Positions 1-4,447 of a DNA stretch of 5,083 bases are shown here, in pieces; positions within the stretch are counted from its first letter, which is position 1; each line of letters starts with the position of its first letter. Where the stretch lies: positions 1 to 5,083 of the forward strand of contig DAOVTG010000190.1 of the NCBI GenBank assembly GCA_030633185.1. Reading direction: 5' to 3'. The stretch comes from Deltaproteobacteria bacterium. Lineage in GTDB: Bacteria > Desulfobacterota > Anaeroferrophillalia > Anaeroferrophillales > Tharpellaceae. The notes below the pieces were generated by a model, which saw only the letters and a program-made list of their open reading frames with translations, was not told the DNA's origin and searched no databases. A program made the translations under genes and the position numbers.

Positions 1-126
1 AAAAGTCACGGGATGGCTAAGTAAAAATTTCGATATACAAGATGTTGTGGTTTTTCAGGCGCGAGACCATACATGTAGTATGTCGAGTGCCTGAAAAACC
101 ACAACAGCGCAGTAGATCGGACTTTT
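1..126. repeat. Large nested palindromic element (REP/MITE-like)
   Basis: This is a long, layered dyad. The core arms 43-60 and 89-106 are perfect 18-bp reverse complements. Inside them the pairing continues through a G-T and a C-G pair, then two adjacent G/A oppositions (G63-A86 and A64-G85), then GAC/GTC with one bulged C, then ATAC/GTAT, closing on a five-base loop near 73-77. Outside the core, 31-38 pairs with 112-119 at seven of eight positions, and 1-7 (AAAAGTC) pairs exactly with 120-126 (GACTTTT). The element may extend left of the window. No reading frame is apparent. It lies downstream of the minus-strand flavodoxin gene, where it could stop transcription or protect the 3' end of the message. 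It is built like a dispersed extragenic palindrome, and it resembles repeats I associate with Desulfuromonadales genomes, but copy number cannot be judged from one window. Confidence 0.75.
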
Positions 127-183
127 TACGACGCCATCAGCCTTTAGTACTACCATAAGTTAAACCATCCGTGAACTACTCTC

Positions 184-633
184 TTAAAGAGTCATTTGGG
201 CGACCGCCTTGCCGTAATCTTGACACGATTTACTCATCTCAGCATCATTGCTCTGCAGCTTTCCTTCCAGCCCGTTAAAGGATCCCAGGTTCACCAACTC
301 CATCTTCAACACGTATTCCATAGTGTCAGCCAGAACCTTGGGAGCATCTCCAGAATGTGTGTATGATCCAAAAGCTCCAGCCGGCTTACCGCTAAGACCG
401 GCTTTTTCAGCCAGAAAGAGAAAGGTCTTGAAATTCTGTGTCATTTCTCGGTGATAAGTAGGACAACCAAAGATATAACCGTCATACCCGGCAAGATCTT
501 CTTCCGATTTGACTTTACTCACCTTTTTTAGCTCTGCCTCAGCTCCCGCAAAACGAACCCCCTCAGCAATAAGCTGGGCCATTTTTTCTGTATTACCAGT
601 GCGACTGAAATAGACGATCAATACCTTTGCCAT
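184..633 (-). CDS. Flavodoxin family protein (short chain, FMN)
   Basis: A 149-residue single-domain flavodoxin, expected to bind FMN and shuttle low-potential electrons in the cytoplasm. Residues 6-22 fit the classical flavodoxin signature, with the phosphate-binding loop S10-R-T-G-N-T15. GCPTYH at 56-61 and GSYTHSGDA at 89-97 lie where the two FMN isoalloxazine loops are expected. The second resembles the flavodoxin half of flavodiiron proteins, but no metallo-beta-lactamase half is present here. There is no signal peptide. The ATG at 631-633 is preceded on the minus strand by GGGAGA (641-646) at a 7-nt gap, which supports this start. The gene lies 120 bp downstream of rubrerythrin on the same strand, so co-transcription is possible and a shared role in oxidative-stress electron transfer is a reasonable inference. 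The stop codon sits in a small AT-rich dyad (177-191). The family is secure; the partner is unknown. Confidence 0.92.
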   Translation of the reverse strand: MAKVLIVYFSRTGNTEKMAQLIAEGVRFAGAEAELKKVSKVKSEEDLAGYDGYIFGCPTYHREMTQNFKTFLFLAEKAGLSGKPAGAFGSYTHSGDAPKVLADTMEYVLKMELVNLGSFNGLEGKLQSNDAEMSKSCQDYGKAVAQMTL

Positions 634-753
634 GATGCATTCTCCCTTTATTTTCGAAGTTAAAAAATGTCATGAAAACCTATAAAACAAACAGCCAATA
701 CAATACTTTTTCCATTTATTTAGTGTTGTAATATTTAGAGACCCCATTAGAGC
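634..753. other. Gap between rubrerythrin and flavodoxin genes
   Basis: An AT-rich 120-bp spacer with no credible gene. It carries the flavodoxin ribosome site (641-646). It also has a weak dyad, 700-707 with 722-729 around a 14-base loop; read on the plus strand this is eight pairs including one G-U, and on the minus strand one pair is lost. A second tiny dyad, ATTAG/CTAAT (746-750 and 754-758), overlaps the rubrerythrin stop codon. Neither is followed by a clear T-run on the minus strand, so I do not call a terminator, and read-through from rubrerythrin into flavodoxin remains possible. No convincing -35/-10 pair was found. Confidence 0.4.
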
Positions 754-1329
754 CTAATAATTTTCCCCCAACAACTCAAAATGGGCTTGGGCATGAGCAC
801 AGGCGGGACATACTTCAACAGCTTCTCTGCCGCTGTGCAAATATCCACAGTTGCGGCAGCGCCAGGTAACCTCGCCATCGCGCTTAAAGACGCGACCGGC
901 CTCTATATTAGCGGCCAGATCGAGATAGCGTTTCTCATGCTGTTTTTCGGCTACGGCAATGGCTGAAAAGATCTCGGCAATCTCGGCAAAACCCTCTTCG
1001 CGAGCGGTAACCGCAAATTCGGGATACATCTCAGTGTGCTCATGATTTTCACCGGCCGCCGACTCTTTCAGGTTATCAATGGTCGAGCCGACCACACCGG
1101 CGGGAAAAGAACCGCTGATCTCAACTTCTCCACCCTCCAACAGTTTAAAGAGACGCTTGGCGTGCTCCTTCTCCTGGTCGGCAGTTTCAGCAAAGATCTC
1201 TGAAATCTGCACATAACCCTCTTTTTTCGCCTGGCTGGCAAAATAGGTGTAACGGTTACGGGCCTGGCTCTCACCGGCAAAGGCGGTGAGGATATTCTTT
1301 TCGGTTTTACTTCCTTTAAGGATTGCCAT
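754..1329 (-). CDS. rbr: Rubrerythrin, peroxide-reducing diiron protein
   Basis: A 191-residue rubrerythrin, a cytoplasmic peroxidase that reduces hydrogen peroxide to water in anaerobes using electrons from rubredoxin, flavodoxin or NADH-linked donors. The N-terminal ferritin-like four-helix domain shows AGESQARNRY with E20, DQEKEH with E53 and H56, GENHE with E94 and E97, and AEKQH with E128 and H131, which are the expected diiron ligands. The C-terminal rubredoxin-like domain has the iron cysteines C158, C161, C174 and C177 in WRCRNCGY and CPACAHAQAHFELLG. Length and motif spacing match the classical Desulfovibrio protein. The start at 1327-1329 is chosen over an in-frame ATG at 1339-1341. 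The upstream ATG overlaps the perfect ribosome site GGAGGT, whereas 1329 lies 4 nt after it and gives the family's usual length. It is followed by the flavodoxin gene on the same strand. A palindromic operator candidate lies upstream. Confidence 0.97.
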   Translation of the reverse strand: MAILKGSKTEKNILTAFAGESQARNRYTYFASQAKKEGYVQISEIFAETADQEKEHAKRLFKLLEGGEVEISGSFPAGVVGSTIDNLKESAAGENHEHTEMYPEFAVTAREEGFAEIAEIFSAIAVAEKQHEKRYLDLAANIEAGRVFKRDGEVTWRCRNCGYLHSGREAVEVCPACAHAQAHFELLGENY

Positions 1330-1333
1330 AACT

Positions 1334-1339
1334 ACCTCC
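1334..1339 (-). promoter_or_regulatory. Ribosome binding site that decides the rbr start
   Basis: The minus strand reads GGAGGT here, 4 nt before the ATG at 1329. The alternative in-frame ATG (1339-1341) overlaps this site and has no ribosome site of its own. The four extra N-terminal residues (MEVV) are therefore probably not translated. Confidence 0.8.
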
Positions 1340-1363
1340 ATCTTCTCGAATTGAAATCTGATT

Positions 1364-1376
1364 TTTATCGAATAAA
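1364..1376. promoter_or_regulatory. Palindromic operator candidate upstream of rbr
   Basis: TTTAT-CGA-ATAAA is a perfect 5-3-5 AT-rich palindrome located 35-47 bp upstream of the rubrerythrin start, between a weak promoter candidate and the ribosome site. Rubrerythrin genes are commonly under the peroxide repressor PerR, whose sites are AT-rich dyads of about 15 bp. The match to the PerR consensus is only partial, so this is a position-based suggestion. Confidence 0.3.
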
Positions 1377-1392
1377 GTTCATCGATCTAGTT

Positions 1393-1422
1393 TACATACA
1401 CCGAAGCAAAGTCAACTGTCAA
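1393..1422 (-). promoter_or_regulatory. Possible sigma-70 promoter for rbr
   Basis: On the minus strand a perfect TTGACA (1417-1422) is followed after 18 bp by TATGTA (1393-1398), a poor -10. The TTGAC is directly repeated (GTTGACAGTTGAC, 1411-1423), so a second register with TTGACT and TAAACT is also possible. The site lies 64-93 bp upstream of the rubrerythrin ATG. The -35 is good and the -10 weak. Confidence 0.3.
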
Positions 1423-1451
1423 CACTTATCGTAAAACACTCGCACAATCAG

Positions 1452-1488
1452 AGTGGTTTTGTTCAACCCTACTAAAGATAACCACGCT
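1452..1488. repeat. Short inverted repeat upstream of the DUF4338 remnant
   Basis: AGAGTGGTT (1450-1458) and AACCACGCT (1480-1488) are reverse complements at eight of nine positions, separated by 21 bp. A nested GGTT/AACC pair is also present. There is no following T-run, so it is not an obvious terminator. It could be an operator or the edge of a decayed mobile element. The rest of the divergent gap 1330-1572 holds the rubrerythrin regulatory region and no recognisable gene. Confidence 0.3.
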
Positions 1489-1572
1489 GTATAAATTTAA
1501 TTAATTCTTAACTTATCTTTCCCAATGGCGTATAAGGCAGGGCAGCCTTTACTCTAGGAGAGATACGCATTA

Positions 1573-2004
1573 TTGAATTTGCATGAAACCGTTGTCCGAC
1601 CTGTTCTTTTATCAGAAGAGCAAGAATTTCAGAAACTGGTGGCAGCTAATCATTATCTTGGTGCCTTGCCAAAAATCGGAGAAACTCTTTGGGATGTCGC
1701 CCTCTGGCGGGAGAAGCGGGTGGCTCTCATGACTTTTTCCGCAGCGGCTTGGAACTGTGCCGCGCGTGATCAATGGATAGGTTGGAATTTTCGCCATCAA
1801 TATGATCGTTTAAAATTAGTGTTTAACAATAGCCGTTTTCTGATTTTACCGGTCAATCATGCACCCAATATCGGTACGCGAATATTGTCATTGAGTCAAA
1901 AAAATCGCAGGGAAACTCCACTCGTCTTAGCCTTAAATTTAGAACAAATTTATCCTGGCCGCACAATGCATTCCTCTTGCTTCAACCACAAAATCACACT
2001 ATAA
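1573..2004 (+). pseudogene. Truncated DUF4338 (DruA-type) protein gene
   Basis: The first ~110 residues match the DUF4338/DruA family closely. They show NHYLG (26-30), a stretch GETLWDVALW, then RDQWIGW (65-71), NNSRFLILP (85-93) and PNIGTRILSLS. After about residue 110 the resemblance stops, where family members continue with an LNLRRLS-W segment, an ETFVD motif and a C-terminal YRAANW-type region. The frame ends at 143 residues, well short of the family. It therefore looks like an N-terminal remnant, frameshifted or truncated near 1890-1900. The apparent start is TTG at 1573, with TAGGAG (1555-1560) 12 nt upstream. DUF4338 proteins occur in the Druantia anti-phage system and, more often, as solitary genes in mobile-element-rich DNA. 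No Druantia partner (DruB-E) is present, so a defence role is not supported. The fragment could still be transcribed. Confidence 0.7.
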
Positions 2005-2056
2005 CATACAAATCTCGCAACCCACACCGATAAAACCGGCAGGAGACCGAACCTTC

Positions 2057-2452
2057 ATGGAAAAAATCAGAACCTTCTTCAAAAAAGACCGTTTTGCGGC
2101 CCACAACGATATTACTCTGCTTGAGATCCACCCCGGCTACGCTAAAGCCGAGCTTATCATCAGCAATAAACATCTCAACGGGGTCAACATTACCCACGGC
2201 GGAGCGATCTTCACCTTAGCTGATCTTGCCTTTGCCGTAGCCTCAAATTCACATGGCACGATAGCGGTCGGCGTCAACGCAACCATCTCCTACCTCAAAG
2301 CGACAAACCAGGGAACCCTAACCGCCGAAGCCATAGAGGTCGCCATTAACCCCAAACTGGCAACCTACCAAGTTGAAGTACGCGATGAAAACAACGAACT
2401 CGTTGCCATTTTTCAGGGCACGGTTTACCGAAAAAAAGGGAGTTTAAACTGA
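2057..2452 (+). CDS. PaaI-like hotdog-fold acyl-CoA thioesterase
   Basis: A 131-residue single hotdog domain, expected to hydrolyse an acyl- or aryl-CoA thioester in the cytoplasm as a tetramer. The family hallmark is clear: NITHGGAIFTLADLAFAVAS at 44-63, with N44, the HGG turn (47-49) that closes on the central helix, and D56 as the probable catalytic acid. A second conserved strand, VGVNATISYL, lies at 71-80, and the C-terminal beta strands (VEVRDE...VAIFQGTVYRK) complete the fold. Length is normal for PaaI/YdiI-type enzymes. The ATG is preceded by AGGAG (2041-2045) at an 11-nt gap. The substrate cannot be deduced. PaaI proper acts in phenylacetate degradation, but no other paa gene is visible. 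It stands between two mobile-element remnants, yet is intact with no sign of decay. Confidence 0.9.
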   Translation: MEKIRTFFKKDRFAAHNDITLLEIHPGYAKAELIISNKHLNGVNITHGGAIFTLADLAFAVASNSHGTIAVGVNATISYLKATNQGTLTAEAIEVAINPKLATYQVEVRDENNELVAIFQGTVYRKKGSLN

Positions 2453-2590
2453 TGGTCCGTAGAAAATCCGTGATCTTGATAAACCATCATTCCAACATAG
2501 CGTTTTAGAACTTTTTATGAAACCCTTCAAGTTACCCTGCCCCACTTTTTTGGTTCCATTTTTTTGCAAAAGGGGTATTACGATAATTCT
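2453..2590. other. Gap after the thioesterase gene
   Basis: Contains no convincing gene. A 7-bp inverted repeat, TGATGGT (2450-2456, starting on the thioesterase stop) with ACCATCA (2483-2489), could form a loose hairpin with a 26-nt loop, but no T-run follows at once. Further on, poly-T tracts at 2535-2541 and 2550-2565 are followed by AAAAGGGG (2567-2574), the likely ribosome site region for the next gene. Confidence 0.35.
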
Positions 2591-2866
2591 ATGACCAAAA
2601 AGATCACCAAAAGAGATGAACAAATTTATCAACTGAAAAAAGATGGACATACCTTTGCCTATATCGCCAACTTATTTGACATCTCCAATGCCAGAACTCA
2701 AAAAATTTACACTGAAGTAAAAAACCTCAAAGAAATTACCGAAGCTTTATATCAATTAGGCTACATTGATTATGACGACCCCTGGTTGGAGAATCATCGA
2801 GATAAGAATATTGCCATATTTTACATCTCCCCAACACGCCGGATAATCTACAATCATAATATCTAA
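2591..2866 (+). CDS. Small helix-turn-helix protein, unknown function
   Basis: A 91-residue basic protein I cannot assign to a named gene. Residues 7-45 look like a sigma-70 region 4 or LuxR-type helix-turn-helix. TKRDEQIYQLKKDGHTF leads into YIANLFDIS (24-32) as scaffold helix and turn, then NARTQKIYTEVKN (33-45) as recognition helix. This suggests DNA binding, perhaps regulation of a local or mobile gene. The C-terminal half (46-91) has no motif I recognise and ends just before the transposase relic, so its last residues may be foreign sequence read through at a junction. The ATG at 2591 is preferred over an upstream TTG at 2564 that falls in a poly-T tract. The nearest ribosome-site-like run, AAGGGG at 2569-2574, is 16 nt away, which is long, so expression is uncertain. 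Confidence 0.5.
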   Translation: MTKKITKRDEQIYQLKKDGHTFAYIANLFDISNARTQKIYTEVKNLKEITEALYQLGYIDYDDPWLENHRDKNIAIFYISPTRRIIYNHNI

Positions 2867-2867
2867 A

Positions 2868-3312
2868 TGTCTTGGCAGAGTCGGTCTTTTTGTTAAGACG
2901 ATCAAAAACTTTCTCATAAATTTAAAGCGGCAACAGCGAATCCACTTTGACAAGCTGAGCGAAGATATCGTAAAGCGCTATTTGGGTAAAAACACAGAAT
3001 CACTATTCGCTTCCGTCAAACCCTCTAATTCCAGTCGCACTCTCGACCAGATGGCGACTGACATTCACACTTTTATCGACAGATTCTCTTCAAAACCCCT
3101 CCGATCCTGATGCTGGCTACAGCAGTCATAAGGAGCAAGGATATCAGACTTAAGTTGTCGAAAATTATGCCAGCCCCGAACCCGAAGATTCAGGTGAAGA
3201 AAAAAGCCCGAACTTACCTCTTATCACTTTTGTCGAAGTTAAATCAGCGGACAAACATGATGCGAATGCTTTACTTCCCGCAATCGAAGAGCTGGAAGGT
3301 AAACAAGAATGA
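2868..3312 (+). pseudogene. Decayed transposase remnant (IS1182/IS5-like, internally deleted)
   Basis: Two pieces of one transposase lie head to tail in different frames. Piece A (about 2868-3080, ending at TGA 3108-3110) reads CLGRVGLFVKTIKNFL, then DKLSEDIVKRYLG and SNSSRTLDQMATDI. This resembles the N-terminal region of a transposase family I know from Geobacter-type genomes. Piece B (3082-3312, other frame) reads DSLQNPSDPDAGYSSHKEQG, the start of the catalytic domain. It then meets an in-frame TAA (3151-3153), probably CAA mutated to TAA since the frame resumes with VVENY. It continues with LITFVEVKSADKHDANALLP and AIEELEGK. The stretch between A and B, and everything after EELEGK, is missing: no complete catalytic triad or C-terminus remains and no terminal repeats were found. 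Family assignment is from memory of motifs; the pseudogene status follows directly from the frames. Confidence 0.75.
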
Positions 3313-3359
3313 CCAAAGCCGACATAATTGATAGCATTTATGAAGAAATTAGGAGATAG
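3309..3359 (+). other. 16-codon open frame resembling the IHF-alpha N-terminus
   Basis: ATG at 3309 overlaps the end of the transposase relic and encodes MTKADIIDSIYEEI followed by RR and a TAG three bases before the FAH start codon. The first 14 residues match the usual start of integration host factor alpha (MTKAD-, then YE-). A second reading fits the position: transposases of the preceding type follow EELEGK with a segment like MTP-E-LLADSLYG, so this could be the same relic after a one-base frameshift and loss of one codon. Either way it is a fragment. The AGGAG of its last codons (3351-3355) serves as the ribosome site for the FAH gene, so if translated it would be coupled to it. Confidence 0.45.
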
Positions 3360-3362
3360 AGA

Positions 3363-4187
3363 ATGAAACTTGCGCAATTTTTTCGAGACCAAGAACTTCA
3401 GTTGGGAATTGTTGAGGGAGAAAAACTTTTACCTCTTGTCTTTACCGGTGATTTTCATGCCTGGCTCAAAGTCGGTAAACCGCTGACGACGACCGGGATG
3501 ACCCTCCACTTAGATCAAGTTAAGCTGGCTGCGCCCGTCAACAGCCCCGGCAAGATCATCGCCATCGGCCTAAATTATGCCGACCACGCCGCTGAAGGCA
3601 AACGCGACGCTCCAACCCAACCCCTGGTCTTTGCCAAATTCCCGAATTCCATCATCGGCCCTAGTGAAGCTATCACTTGGTCGGCCACTATCACCGAAAA
3701 GGTCGATTTTGAAGCCGAACTAGCGGTCGTAATCGGTGAAAAAACCTCATCCTGTAAAACCAACGAAGCCCTCTCTAAAGTTCTGGGCTACACCTGTGGC
3801 AACGATGTCAGTGCCCGTGACCTGCAATTTGCCGATAAACAGTTTGTCCGTGGTAAATCGCTCGACACATTTTGTCCTCTAGGCCCCTGGCTCGTAACTA
3901 CCGACGAGCTCAAAGACCCGCAAAAACTTGCGATCCGCTCCCGTCTTAACGGCAAAATCATGCAGGAAAGCAACACCGCCGACATGATCTTTCCGGTAGC
4001 CGAACTGGTAAGTTTCTTAAGCCGTCACTTCACGCTTGAACCAGGCGATCTCATTATGACCGGCACGCCGAGCGGCGTCGGCGTCTTTCGCGAGCCGCCG
4101 ATTTTCATGCAGAATGGTGATCTTATTGAGATCGAAATTGAAGGGATAGGCACGTTGAAAAATAAGTGCCGCAATATAGTTTGCTAA
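3363..4187 (+). CDS. Fumarylacetoacetate hydrolase (FAH) family protein
   Basis: A 274-residue cytoplasmic enzyme of the FAH superfamily, which acts on 2-keto or beta-diketo acids by metal-dependent C-C cleavage, hydration or decarboxylation. Residues 1-55 form the small N-terminal region. The catalytic domain follows, with GLNYADHAAEGK (69-80), giving the H75/E78 dyad. The metal ligands are E117 and E119 (DFEAELAVVIGE) and D148 (GNDVSARD). Downstream come RGKSLDTFCPLGP (163-175, K165) and MTGTPSGVG near the end, all typical. All key residues are present, so the gene looks functional. AGGAG at 3351-3355 lies 7 nt before the ATG. The exact substrate is open: candidates include acylpyruvate hydrolase, oxaloacetate decarboxylase and 2-hydroxyhepta-2,4-diene-1,7-dioate isomerase types. 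The stop codon and last bases coincide with the left arm of a 13-bp inverted repeat. The C-terminus (KNKCRNIVC) ends unusually for the family, so the native end may have been altered. Confidence 0.93.
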   Translation: MKLAQFFRDQELQLGIVEGEKLLPLVFTGDFHAWLKVGKPLTTTGMTLHLDQVKLAAPVNSPGKIIAIGLNYADHAAEGKRDAPTQPLVFAKFPNSIIGPSEAITWSATITEKVDFEAELAVVIGEKTSSCKTNEALSKVLGYTCGNDVSARDLQFADKQFVRGKSLDTFCPLGPWLVTTDELKDPQKLAIRSRLNGKIMQESNTADMIFPVAELVSFLSRHFTLEPGDLIMTGTPSGVGVFREPPIFMQNGDLIEIEIEGIGTLKNKCRNIVC

Positions 4188-4334
4188 CTATTCAGGTGCC
4201 ATCAACAAACTGCCGGGATTGGGGTCATTGCTGGTACAAGGTGCGTCAGCACCCCAGCTTTGACCCCGTTTATGGGAGCGAAGCAATGTTCGCCGCCATT
4301 GGTTGTGGTTTAATAGTGGGAACCTGAATAGTTA
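4185..4334. mobile_element. 150-bp structured element with 13-bp terminal inverted repeats
   Basis: TAACTATTCAGGT (4185-4197) and ACCTGAATAGTTA (4322-4334) are perfect 13-bp reverse complements bounding 150 bp. The left copy starts with the TAA stop of the FAH gene. Inside is a nested dyad: GGGGTCA (4221-4227) with TGACCCC (4261-4267), GCTGG (4230-4234) with CCAGC (4254-4258), and GGTGC (4240-4244) with GCACC (4249-4253) around a GTCA loop. A separate hairpin, GCGAA/TTCGC, lies at 4278-4282 and 4289-4293. There is no reading frame of note. A small non-autonomous element (MITE) or a structured RNA/terminator cassette would both fit. No clear target-site duplication flanks it (TTTGC left, CAAAG right). 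Confidence 0.55.
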
Positions 4335-4373
4335 CAAAGTTTAATGACCTGTGAGAGCTTTTTTACTTCCTCG

Positions 4374-4426
4374 CTACCCCTGTAACTGCTCCGCTCACAG
4401 TGAGAAGTTACCAGAAAAAAAGGTAG
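4374..4426 (+). promoter_or_regulatory. Nested dyad in the fdnG leader
   Basis: Three nested inverted repeats lie just before the fdnG ribosome site: CTACC (4374-4378) with GGTAG (4422-4426), GTAACT (4382-4387) with AGTTAC (4406-4411), and the 11-bp palindrome CTCAC-A-GTGAG (4394-4404). As RNA the outer two could form a hairpin ending 6 nt before AAGGAG (4433-4438). As DNA the inner palindrome could be an operator. Formate dehydrogenase genes are often controlled by anaerobic or molybdenum/selenium signals, but no FNR or ModE consensus was recognised, and no strong promoter was found in 4335-4447. Confidence 0.35.
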
Positions 4427-4447
4427 GGGGATAAGGAGAATAAAAGA

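Noticed and set aside
781..966. Plus-strand open frame antisense to rubrerythrin
   Set aside because: It lies wholly inside a strongly conserved gene on the other strand and has no family features; the minus-strand frames inside the same gene were rejected for the same reason.
2452..2508. 18-residue ORF overlapping the thioesterase stop as TGATG
   Set aside because: No recognisable sequence and no ribosome site beyond coupling; overlaps of this kind occur often by chance.
1573..2866. A Druantia-like or other defence island
   Set aside because: Only a truncated DUF4338 fragment is present. The neighbours are a thioesterase and a small HTH protein, with no helicase, nuclease or other partner genes.
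4229..4246. Sigma-54 promoter (TGGTAC...TGC)
   Set aside because: The spacing between the GG and GC elements is 8 bp; a -24/-12 promoter needs 10.
4185..4334. Integron attC recombination site
   Set aside because: The TAAC...GTTA ends and internal dyads recall attC, but the outer 7-base boxes do not fit RYYYAAC and GTTRRRY (TGCTAAC and GTTACAA are seen), the 13-bp arms are continuous, and no integrase or cassette array is visible.
4382..4402. Similarity to the lac operator on the minus strand (TGTGAGCGG)
   Set aside because: Only nine bases match one half of that operator, and no LacI-type regulator or sugar gene is nearby; chance is sufficient.
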